Shown one piece after another: positions 7,868 to 13,469 of a DNA stretch of 36,240 nucleotides. The first letter of the stretch is position 1, and every line of letters begins with the position of its first letter. The stretch lies in the IMG/VR virus record IMGVR_UViG_3300025890_000009, positions 1 through 36,240 of that record; one strand, given 5' to 3'. The notes below the pieces were generated by a model. The model did no database searches, had not been told where the DNA came from, and worked only from the letters and a program-made list of their open reading frames with translations. This stretch comes from a virus. The position numbers and the translations under genes are program-made.

Positions 7868-8249
7868 AAATTGCTTTAAACATGGCTTTGGTTGGTCTGA
7901 AGGTTTCTGGAAAGGGCTGAATGTCACCGCCCCACTCATACCACGATCTAAACTGCTGACACGCCATCTCATCTTCCAAACAGCGTTGCCGATACAAACA
8001 ACCTTTATCGCAGGGAGGATCGCCAATATCGACGAGTGCATTCTTAAACTTCTTAACACTCGACAACCCGCATCCGCAATCCTTCCTATCACCACGCCGC
8101 AGCTGCGCTGCGCGAACCGTGACCAACGAACCGCAGTCACAACGGCAGATCCACCGCGCCCCCTTCCCCTCGCTCTCGGCTTCCGCGATCACCTCAAGCG
8201 AGTGATACACATTCCCACGCTCGTCCTTCGACCGCGAATCAAACGGCAT
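7800..8249 (-). CDS. Cysteine-motif DNA-binding-like protein
   Basis: This 149-residue protein has a small zinc-ribbon-like element, CRCDCGSLVTVRAAQLRRGD followed by KDCGC (residues about 35-60), seen in short phage DNA-binding proteins and beside HNH nucleases. No HNH catalytic triad is visible. A second Cys group (CDKGCLYRQRC) lies at about residues 80-90, and the C-terminus is very basic (KRRKRR). It sits between the iteron cluster and the nuclease gene, with which it overlaps by 68 nt. No ribosome site is visible before ATG 8249, so the true start is uncertain. A role in replication-associated DNA binding is inferred only from motif and position. Confidence 0.6.
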   Translation of the reverse strand: MPFDSRSKDERGNVYHSLEVIAEAESEGKGARWICRCDCGSLVTVRAAQLRRGDRKDCGCGLSSVKKFKNALVDIGDPPCDKGCLYRQRCLEDEMACQQFRSWYEWGGDIQPFPETFRPTKAMFKAIYEQDKQPNKRRKRRTGSGEDPS

Positions 8250-8265
8250 TTGGGAACAAGGGGGG

Positions 8266-8388
8266 GAAGTAGCCTATAAGGGCATTGGGGGGTGGGGGGG
8301 GAAGTAGATACTTAGTATCTACTTCCTCCTCCCGACCTCCGCCGGTGAAGTAGCGGGAAGTAAATGTGAAGTAGAAAAATGTTACTTC
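8266..8388. repeat. Iteron-like cluster, candidate replication origin
   Basis: Five GAAGTA(G/A) copies lie on the plus strand (8266, 8301, 8347, 8357, 8368) and two inverted copies at 8319-8325 and 8382-8388. In the middle is a perfect inverted repeat, GAAGTAGATAC, TTA, GTATCTACTTC (8301-8325). A G-run block (8287-8301) lies next to it. The cluster directly follows the RepA-like ATPase gene, a usual place for a phage or plasmid origin. Confidence 0.65.
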
Positions 8389-9619
8389 ACACATCTGGTG
8401 TCTCCCTCCGGCGAAGCCCCATCGCCCGGCGAATATTCGGGTGCGGCTCTTGAACCACGTTGCGATTCTTGACCCACAAATCAACATATTTCTTGGCAGC
8501 TTTGCGGTCGAGATCGAACGAATCCCGCAGCCAGTTGCCCAAATACCTATCCTTTCCCGCCGGGTGCGAGCTGAACGGCGACTCAATGTCCCACCGGCGC
8601 GCGATTTCTGTGAATGTTTCGCGGATTTGGTCAATATCGAGCTTGGTTCGCTCGATCAAACAGCTATTGACCTCGGCGGTGCGGTCTCTCAACAGCCCTG
8701 TTTGCTCCCGGATATAGACGGTGATGGAATCATTACCAAACTCGTTGGATTTACACACGCCGCCCTTGATCATGGACATCGGGCCGAGGGTCTCGTCTTT
8801 GAGTGCGTGTTCCGCAGCTTCGCGTTCCTCGGTTGTTGCCATCCATAGTGCGTACACCCACCGCGCACCGTCGACTAAGCCGGTCGTGCCCCGGATCGCT
8901 TCGCGAGCCTGTAAGAGTGTCTCAATCTGCATCCCACCGTCTTTCCTCATGTGGTGAGCTGCCATCACACACGCGCCGGTCTCGGCGCATAAAGCTGATA
9001 CCGCTGACCACCAGACCTGTGCAGCTGCCGGGTCAGCGGTGATGTCGGCTTGGACAAACACTTGCAGCGGGTCGAGTGCCACAAACTTTAGGTTGCGGAT
9101 CTTTTTCACTTCTTGGCAGAACCACAACCATTCGTCGGTCATCACATATTGACCGCCTTGATTACGGATGAAGGTGATATGACCGCCGGCGTCAGGCAGC
9201 GGGATCATGTGGAAATTCTTTTTGACGGCAGCTCGACCTTTCGGGGAAAGGATCTGATCGATCCGGCGGTGAACGGCGGTGCGTGAGTCTTCCGCAGTCA
9301 CCACCACAACGGCGCCGGAGTCGACGACCTGACCGCCGAGTGCGTAACGATTGATCATGGTTTGATCGGTTGCGATGGCGATTGCCATGTCGAGAATTAG
9401 GTAAGACTTCCCTACCCCGCCCATTGAGGCCATCAGGCAAGCCGTTGACTGCGGTAAAACGTCCTTGATCAGCCACTGGATGTCGGGCGCGGCGCCCTCA
9501 TACCGCTCAATCCCCCAGTCCTTAATTCGGAACGGCGGCTTGAAGGCGTCAACATCCTCATCAACTAGGCCGTCGTAATACTCCTTCAACTCCTTGGAGT
9601 GCTGTTCGAGCTTACCCAT
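8387..9619 (-). CDS. RepA-like AAA replication ATPase/helicase
   Basis: This 410-residue protein has a RecA-fold core: Walker A MASMGGVGKSYL (around residues 63-74), an AEDS motif after VVVVT, and Walker B KFVALDPLQVF, then a sensor-like MAAHHMRK. This pattern belongs to the RepA/AAA_25 group that loads at phage and plasmid origins. The C-terminal 90 residues look like winged-helix DNA-binding (LIERTKLDIDQIRETF onward). The start at 9619 overlaps the primase stop by 8 nt. It pairs with the zinc-finger primase immediately upstream, and iteron-like repeats begin inside its stop codon, suggesting that it acts on its own 3' flank. Confidence 0.85.
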   Translation of the reverse strand: MGKLEQHSKELKEYYDGLVDEDVDAFKPPFRIKDWGIERYEGAAPDIQWLIKDVLPQSTACLMASMGGVGKSYLILDMAIAIATDQTMINRYALGGQVVDSGAVVVVTAEDSRTAVHRRIDQILSPKGRAAVKKNFHMIPLPDAGGHITFIRNQGGQYVMTDEWLWFCQEVKKIRNLKFVALDPLQVFVQADITADPAAAQVWWSAVSALCAETGACVMAAHHMRKDGGMQIETLLQAREAIRGTTGLVDGARWVYALWMATTEEREAAEHALKDETLGPMSMIKGGVCKSNEFGNDSITVYIREQTGLLRDRTAEVNSCLIERTKLDIDQIRETFTEIARRWDIESPFSSHPAGKDRYLGNWLRDSFDLDRKAAKKYVDLWVKNRNVVQEPHPNIRRAMGLRRRETPDV

Positions 9620-10037
9620 CAAGCAACCGCCGAACGTCTTGGAAAGCACCCCAAAACATCGCCTGATCAGACTCATCGAGTGCAAGCTCGGTTGCGAGTG
9701 CGTCCCAATTCTCTTCGATCTGTCCGGCATAAACAGCAATTAACGACAGCGCGTAGCGCGCTCGCTTCACCCTGTTGTGCCAGTTGATGGTTTGGTGATG
9801 ACCGTTTCCGTTTTTGAGACTGCCCTCGAACAAATCGCCAATCTCAAGGCCGACTGATTCAAGAATCTCAAGGGGTGAGCAGCCGGCAAAGCAATGGATC
9901 AGCACCTTGTCGCCGGCTTCGGTGATTGCAAGGGACGGCAGCCGGTCTTCATGTGCCGGGCATTTCGCCTGATACCGGCCTTTGCTTCCGCGAACGCCTT
10001 CGAGTCGACTCAACAGCATTTCAATTTTCTGTTGCAT
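9612..10037 (-). CDS. Primase zinc-binding domain protein (CHC2-like)
   Basis: This 141-residue protein carries a DNA-primase-type zinc motif: CPAH at residues about 26-29 followed by HCFAGC at about 48-53, with LEILESVGLEIGDLFEG after it. It lacks a TOPRIM catalytic domain, so it supplies only the template-binding finger and would need the neighbouring ATPase or host DnaG for synthesis. A helical C-terminus follows. The start at 10037 has GGAT upstream. It follows a strong terminator (10048-10073), so its expression requires readthrough or antitermination from the Cro-like gene. It overlaps the ATPase gene by 8 nt. Confidence 0.85.
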   Translation of the reverse strand: MQQKIEMLLSRLEGVRGSKGRYQAKCPAHEDRLPSLAITEAGDKVLIHCFAGCSPLEILESVGLEIGDLFEGSLKNGNGHHQTINWHNRVKRARYALSLIAVYAGQIEENWDALATELALDESDQAMFWGAFQDVRRLLDG

Positions 10038-10047
10038 TTATTTATCC

Positions 10048-10073
10048 AAAAAAATCCCGCCCCGAAGGGCGGG
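10048..10073 (-). terminator. Strong terminator between Cro-like and primase genes
   Basis: On the minus strand CCCGCCC, loop TTCG, GGGCGGG is followed by A and seven T. It lies within the leftward early transcript, between the first gene and the replication genes, where lambda-like phages place an antitermination-controlled terminator. Confidence 0.88.
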
Positions 10074-10104
10074 TAAAGGGAGGAGTAACCGGCTTGCGCC
10101 CCGG

Positions 10105-10296
10105 TCAGGCGTTTGTTCTGAAGACATCAGGTCGTGCAAGGCGCAAAAACTGCAATCTGGCCTTTGGAATCCCCTTGTGCCGCCATTCACTGACGGACGG
10201 CGATTTGACTTCGCACAGCTCCGCAACAGCAGCTGTGCCACCAATCCGATCAATGATTTCGGATGCGCTCGGGGTTTCGGTTTTGATCAGCTTCAT
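10105..10296 (-). CDS. Cro-like HTH regulator, first leftward gene
   Basis: This 63-residue protein is almost all helix-turn-helix: IIDRIGGTAAVAELCEVKSP, then SVSEWRHKGIPKARLQFLRL. This matches the short P22-Cro/YdaS-type pattern (gap-avoiding 'I..hG....vA' plus 'vs.W...GIP'). It would bind the TAGG-N4-CCTA operators nearby. The ATG at 10296 begins about 7 nt after a near-consensus -10 box, so the message is probably leaderless. It is followed by a terminator and then the replication genes, the normal lytic order. A repressor role instead of Cro cannot be excluded. Confidence 0.8.
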   Translation of the reverse strand: MKLIKTETPSASEIIDRIGGTAAVAELCEVKSPSVSEWRHKGIPKARLQFLRLARPDVFRTNA

Positions 10297-10303
10297 AGGC
10301 CGG

Positions 10304-10332
10304 ATAATAGGCGACCCTATTTCTAAATGCAA
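10304..10332 (-). promoter_or_regulatory. Leftward early promoter with TAGG-N4-CCTA operator
   Basis: On the minus strand TTGCAT (10332-10327), 17 bp, TATTAT (10309-10304). The operator TAGGCGACCCTA (plus strand 10308-10319) overlaps the -10. Seven bases separate the -10 from the ATG of the Cro-like gene. Confidence 0.78.
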
Positions 10333-10341
10333 GTTAAATAA

Positions 10342-10381
10342 TGTTTGCAAACATTTACCTATTATGTGTTAGGCTTGCCTA
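10342..10381 (+). promoter_or_regulatory. Rightward promoter and central operator region
   Basis: A -10 TATTAT (10360-10365) has no good -35, suggesting an activated (PRM-like) promoter. A perfect palindrome TGTTTGCAAACA (10342-10353) lies between the divergent promoters. The operator TAGGCTTGCCTA (10370-10381) overlaps the start region, just before ATG 10383. Confidence 0.6.
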
Positions 10382-10382
10382 C

Positions 10383-10859
10383 ATGAATAAATTAACCAAA
10401 AAACCGCTGAAAAATATTTACCTCACAATTTCCGGTCTTTCAATCAGCAAAAAAAATTGGCACGTCAAAAAACGCGGGGTTTTCCCGCCCGAATTTTGGC
10501 ACCACATCCATTGCCCTCCCTCCGCTCCGCTTGGATGTTCCAAAGGCAACACCACCGCCGTCGGTCGCGCAACGACTGAGGATATTGAAAGCGGATGGGC
10601 TGGACATCGTACCGAGCGCGAACAGAAAGAAATTTTCTTTGGTTTAGAAAAATCACAACCGGCACTTCAAGTAGAAACAAACCGCGCACAACTTTTTAAT
10701 TTGCAATGGTCACGCTGTTGGCAACTTCGCGCATTGAAAGGATGGACGCCGCTTGCGGCACTCGAACTTAAGATGCTCGTGCAACAGCACGAATATTCTG
10801 ATGAAACTTTTGACCGATTTGGCGCGCCACATTGGTGGACGCTTTCGCAGTCAGGGTAA
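10383..10859 (+). CDS. Unknown protein, first rightward gene (158 aa)
   Basis: It is not recognised. ATG 10383 directly follows the operator TAGGCTTGCCTA; AGG stands 9 nt upstream. The product is basic at its N-terminus (MNKLTKKPLKNIYLT) and has several Trp (GWAGHR, WSRCWQLRALKGW, PHWWTL). It also has a helical segment LAALELKMLVQQHEYSDETF. No signal peptide, membrane span or catalytic motif is seen. As the first gene of a rightward transcript that also encodes the XRE regulator, it probably acts in immunity control or as a lysogenic-state protein. This is inference from position only. Confidence 0.6.
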   Translation: MNKLTKKPLKNIYLTISGLSISKKNWHVKKRGVFPPEFWHHIHCPPSAPLGCSKGNTTAVGRATTEDIESGWAGHRTEREQKEIFFGLEKSQPALQVETNRAQLFNLQWSRCWQLRALKGWTPLAALELKMLVQQHEYSDETFDRFGAPHWWTLSQSG

Positions 10860-10973
10860 ACAACAAAGCCGTTTCGGAATTCCGGCTATAAAAAAACCGT
10901 GAGAAAAAATGAACACAAAATCGAGTACAAGAAGATGGGACAAGTTATACAGCTGCATGACCGGGGGTGCGAC

Positions 10974-11327
10974 ATGAGCGCCACTTGGCATGAGCGGCTC
11001 AAAGAAAAACGACTTGCTTTGGGTCTGACAAAAACAGAGCTTGCAAAACGTTGTGGCGTGTCACAACCCACCGCGCAGCATTGGGAGTCCGGGGAGATCA
11101 AATCGATCTCGAGGGAAAACTCAAAGAAGCTCGCAGAAGTTTTGGAAACGACCGAGTCTTGGTTGTTCGAGGGTGTGCAACGCACCTCAAGTGACACCGA
11201 TCAATTGTCGGGGCTGACCCCCGCCCAACGGATCGAAGTACAAGACCTGATCGACACTTTCCGCAACACAAATGAGGATGCAAGGCGCTTGGTTGCCGAG
11301 CTTGATAAGGTCGGAAACGGCAGCTGA
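10974..11327 (+). CDS. XRE-family regulator, candidate prophage repressor
   Basis: This 117-residue protein has an N-terminal XRE helix-turn-helix: RLKEKRLALGLTKTELAKRC, then GVSQPTAQHWESGEIKSISR, in the usual 50-residue fold. The C-terminal 50 residues are helical (LTPAQRIEVQDLIDTFRNTN), suited to dimer formation, but lack the S24/LexA peptidase seen in lambda CI. ATG 10974 follows GGGGGTGCGAC; in-frame starts at 10935 and 10899 (GTG) are possible. It is the natural candidate to bind the three TAGG-N4-CCTA operators. Without a peptidase, induction could not occur by RecA-stimulated self-cleavage. Confidence 0.8.
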   Translation: MSATWHERLKEKRLALGLTKTELAKRCGVSQPTAQHWESGEIKSISRENSKKLAEVLETTESWLFEGVQRTSSDTDQLSGLTPAQRIEVQDLIDTFRNTNEDARRLVAELDKVGNGS

Positions 11328-11350
11328 CGCCCTAGCCTGACCTATTAGAA

Positions 11351-11374
11351 ACCGGCCTTTGGGCCGGTTTTTTG
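11351..11374 (+). terminator. Rho-independent terminator after the XRE gene
   Basis: ACCGGCC, loop TTTG, GGCCGGT, followed by T residues to 11373. It ends the rightward immunity transcript before the recombination promoter. Confidence 0.9.
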
Positions 11375-11391
11375 TGCCTATTAAAGAAGGT

Positions 11392-11432
11392 TTGCCTATT
11401 TTTCATAGGTTGCACTAGAATAGGCTAACCTA
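11392..11432 (+). promoter_or_regulatory. Recombination-operon promoter with operators
   Basis: TTGCCT (11392-11397), 18 bp, TAGAAT (11416-11421) is the best promoter. A second -10-like TATAAA is at 11431-11436. Operator TAGGCTAACCTA (11421-11432) overlaps the start site, and an inverted pair CCTA-N7-TAGG (11395-11409) lies inside the spacer. This is the third TAGG-N4-CCTA site. Confidence 0.72.
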
Positions 11433-11451
11433 TAAACAACCGAGAAATGAA

Positions 11452-12159
11452 ATGGCGATAGATTTTAAAACACCCGCCGAAGTTGCAAAAGACCGAGGCA
11501 TCAAAGCCACCGTCTACGGATACCCCGGGGCCGGCAAGACTTGTTTGACTTGCACCACCGGCGAACCGACCCTGCTGATCTCAGCTGAAGCCGGGCTGCT
11601 GTCGATCAAAGACGCAACAAACGTCAGCGTGATTGAGGTGTCCTCACTCGAAGGCATCACCGAAGTCTTTGCACACCTTAAAGCAAACCCCCGCGAGTTC
11701 AACTGGATCGCTCTGGATTCGATCAGTGAGATTTGCGAGCGGATTCTCGAGAGCGAGCTTAAAGGCACAAAAGACCCGCGCAAGGCATACGGTGAGATGG
11801 CGAACAAATCCATCGCACTGATCAAAGCCTTTCGTGACCTTCCCACCAATGTCGTGTTCACGGCAAAGCTCGACCGCGAAAAAGATGACTCGACCGGCGC
11901 CATGCTCTACACCCCCGGCGCACCGGGGCGTCAGGTATCTGCACAACTCCCCTACTACGTTGATCTGGTTCTTGCGCTTCGAGTGATACCGAATCAGGAA
12001 GGCGTCCACGAGCGTTGGCTGCAATCGTCGCAAGACGGTCAGTGGCTCGCGAAAGACCGCAGCGGCAAGCTCGATCCATTCGAGAAGCCCTCCCTCAAAC
12101 ACATTGCCGACAAAGTGAAAGGCAATGTCACCAAAACCGCCGCGAAGAAAGCGGCTTAA
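11452..12159 (+). CDS. Sak4-like RecA-fold ATPase (single-strand annealing/recombination)
   Basis: This 235-residue protein is a minimal RecA-fold ATPase. Walker A is GYPGAGKT (residues 23-30), Walker B IALDSISEI, and the conserved PLPTNVVFTAKLDRE-like strand appears as LPTNVVFTAKLDRE. A late motif GAPGRQVSAQLPYYVDLVL is typical of the AAA_24/Sak4 group. Sak4 proteins bind single-stranded DNA and work with a phage SSB in recombination. Here the next gene encodes an SSB-like protein and a Cas4-like nuclease follows, completing the set. It is the first gene of the promoter at 11392. Length is normal for the family. Confidence 0.87.
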   Translation: MAIDFKTPAEVAKDRGIKATVYGYPGAGKTCLTCTTGEPTLLISAEAGLLSIKDATNVSVIEVSSLEGITEVFAHLKANPREFNWIALDSISEICERILESELKGTKDPRKAYGEMANKSIALIKAFRDLPTNVVFTAKLDREKDDSTGAMLYTPGAPGRQVSAQLPYYVDLVLALRVIPNQEGVHERWLQSSQDGQWLAKDRSGKLDPFEKPSLKHIADKVKGNVTKTAAKKAA

Positions 12160-12175
12160 CAAAGGAAAAATAAAA

Positions 12176-12637
12176 ATGGGTTCAATTGGATTGGCAGAAC
12201 TGCTGCCCGAAAACGAAAACACCGAGTTTGGCGACATCCCTGACGGCACCTACGCCGCCGAAATCTCAGGCTCGGAATGGCGAACATCGCAAGCGGGACA
12301 CGAATATGTGTCGGTCGAGTTTACGCTGACTGACGCACTCGCCGGTCGCAAGATCTGGAGCAACCTCAACTTTCGGCACCCAAGCGAGACCGTTCAAGAA
12401 ATCGCGATGCGAACCGCCAGTGACATTGCGCGCGCGGTTGGCCTTCAAGGACTTCAAGAGCCGGGCGATCTGATCGGGCATGAGCTGATGATCAAAACCG
12501 GCGATGACTCCAAGAAGCTCCGAAAGGAAGTCAAACGGTACATGGCGAAAGAGCGAGCGTCGACACCACCACCAACGGCAGCTGCGAACGGCGCCGCAAC
12601 TGGTCAGGCGCAAGGCCCATATCCGTGGGAGGCGTAA
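12176..12637 (+). CDS. Phage SSB-like protein (DUF669-type)
   Basis: This 153-residue protein has the pattern of small phage single-strand-binding proteins: GDIPDGTYAAEISGSEWR, then VSVEFTLTDALAGRKIWSNL, followed by helical residues. This is a five-strand OB-like layout. It directly follows the Sak4-like ATPase, a known SSB partnership. The C-terminus is Pro/Ala-rich and ends in YPWEA, not in the acidic tip of bacterial SSBs; that tip appears instead on the nuclease at 13470-14627. The ATG at 12176 has AAAGGA upstream. It overlaps the next small gene by one base (TAATG). Confidence 0.75.
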   Translation: MGSIGLAELLPENENTEFGDIPDGTYAAEISGSEWRTSQAGHEYVSVEFTLTDALAGRKIWSNLNFRHPSETVQEIAMRTASDIARAVGLQGLQEPGDLIGHELMIKTGDDSKKLRKEVKRYMAKERASTPPPTAAANGAATGQAQGPYPWEA

Positions 12638-12750
12638 TGGACAACGCTTTTATTTTGCTCGTGTACTTCATTGGGTTCGCCGGAATCCTCACCATCGTTG
12701 GCGGGATCGCCGAGGCTTGGCATGACAGAAAAACGAAAGCTCGGCGCTGA
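12637..12750 (+). CDS. 37-residue single-span membrane protein
   Basis: ATG 12637 overlaps the SSB stop (TAATG) and has GGGAGG four bases upstream. The product is MDNAFILLVYFIGFAGILTI followed by VGGIAEAWHDRKTKARR. It is one hydrophobic segment (residues about 4-23) with a basic cytoplasmic tail. The strong ribosome site and coupling to SSB argue that it is a real gene. The function is unknown; small early membrane proteins in phages often affect superinfection or membrane state. Confidence 0.65.
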   Translation: MDNAFILLVYFIGFAGILTIVGGIAEAWHDRKTKARR

Positions 12751-12976
12751 AGCCGACAAGGTCTTCAAAGATATTCGCGAAGAACTCGCGAGCTTGCTCG
12801 ACAACACGATTGAAAACGCGGAGCGGATGCCCTCGCCGGATCTTTGGTCGGACTTCTCGTCCGGCCTCGGATTCTCAATCGAAACTTTACAGAATTATTG
12901 CGATGAACTCGAAGCAATTTCAAAAAGAGCCTACTGGCTCGAAGTCCAAGAAACAATGGAAAGTTTGCCCCGCTGA
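12722..12976 (+). CDS. Unknown small acidic protein (84 aa)
   Basis: It is not recognised. ATG 12722 lies inside the 37-residue gene (overlap 29 nt). The product is helical and charged: RKLGAEADKVFKDIREELAS, then SIETLQNYCDELEAISKRAY. No membrane span, signal or metal motif is visible. It lies in the recombination operon between the SSB-like gene and a small lipoprotein. A structural or regulatory partner of replication proteins is possible but not shown. Confidence 0.6.
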   Translation: MTEKRKLGAEADKVFKDIREELASLLDNTIENAERMPSPDLWSDFSSGLGFSIETLQNYCDELEAISKRAYWLEVQETMESLPR

Positions 12977-13019
12977 GATGAGCCGACTTTCAAAACTTTT
13001 CACATGGGAGGCAATCATC

Positions 13020-13142
13020 ATGGCGCACATCGCACTGCTCGTTGTGTTTCTGCTCGCCGGCTGTTCAACGCATCACTCACTCACTGTTGGCGACAACACG
13101 TATGTCGGCTCAGTGTCGCTCGGAAAAATTCAACATGACTGA
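13020..13142 (+). CDS. 40-residue lipoprotein
   Basis: Product MAHIALLVVFLLAGCSTHHS followed by LTVGDNTYVGSVSLGKIQHD. The hydrophobic segment ends in a classical lipobox L-A-G-C (Cys15), so the mature protein would be a 26-residue lipid-anchored peptide. The ATG is chosen because GGGAGG stands 8 nt before it. An in-frame ATG at 12978 would add 14 residues with two positive charges, giving a more typical signal. Tiny phage lipoproteins made early or in lysogens (T5 Llp, phi80 Cor) block receptors against superinfection; that comparison is only by type. Confidence 0.6.
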   Translation: MAHIALLVVFLLAGCSTHHSLTVGDNTYVGSVSLGKIQHD

Positions 13143-13386
13143 AACAAAAACAAAAGAAGCAAGCAATCGAAACGTCTTAACTCGTGAACAGTGGGAATCA
13201 AAGTATCGGTGGTTCTGGATGCAATTTATTGGATGGGGTTGCCTGATCATTGTCTGCCTTCACATGATGTTGGGCTGCGTTGAGATTGGTGGATCGACCG
13301 CTGACGTTTGCTCCGGCACCGAGTGCGGGACGCACGACGAATCTGACAACAGCGACAACACCAACAACTCAACCACGACAAATTAA
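13135..13386 (+). CDS. Single-span membrane protein with Cys-rich tail (83 aa)
   Basis: ATG 13135 overlaps the lipoprotein's end by 8 nt. The N-terminal 30 residues are hydrophilic; a membrane span follows (FIGWGCLIIVCLHMMLGC). The outer part VEIGGSTADVCSGTECGTHD holds two more Cys, and a Ser/Asn/Thr-rich tail ends the protein. MLGC is an imperfect lipobox. It may act with the preceding lipoprotein, since the two genes are coupled. The function is unknown. Confidence 0.6.
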   Translation: MTETKTKEASNRNVLTREQWESKYRWFWMQFIGWGCLIIVCLHMMLGCVEIGGSTADVCSGTECGTHDESDNSDNTNNSTTTN

Positions 13387-13388
13387 TG

Positions 13389-13454
13389 AAACCCCGCAGC
13401 TCAATTTTTTGTGGTGAAAAATAAGGCATGGTTGGTCTGTGAGCTGCGGGGTTT
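13389..13454 (+). other. Long-loop hairpin (15-bp arms) before the nuclease gene
   Basis: AAACCCCGCAGCTCA (13389-13403) is perfectly complementary to TGAGCTGCGGGGTTT (13440-13454), with a 36-nt loop that begins ATTTTTTG. On the plus strand the right arm runs into TTTTC, so it may terminate or attenuate, 15 nt before the nuclease ATG at 13470. It could also be a structured small RNA. Confidence 0.6.
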
Positions 13455-13469
13455 TCACCGAGAGAGAAA

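Noticed and set aside
8266-8388. CRISPR array
   Set aside because: Repeat units are only 6-7 bp, irregularly spaced and partly inverted. There are no spacers of constant length.
8239-8634. Minus-strand frame with a proline tract over the iteron cluster
   Set aside because: The proline run is a translation of the G/C-run repeats. It overlaps the ATPase gene and lacks a start signal.
11644-12249. 201-codon minus-strand frame across the Sak4-like gene
   Set aside because: It lies opposite a well-supported ATPase gene and has no ribosome site; its translation shows no domain.
13387-13469. Simple terminator at the long-loop hairpin
   Set aside because: The 36-nt loop and short T-run (TTTTC) are not typical of rho-independent terminators, so it is recorded as a structured element of unknown role.
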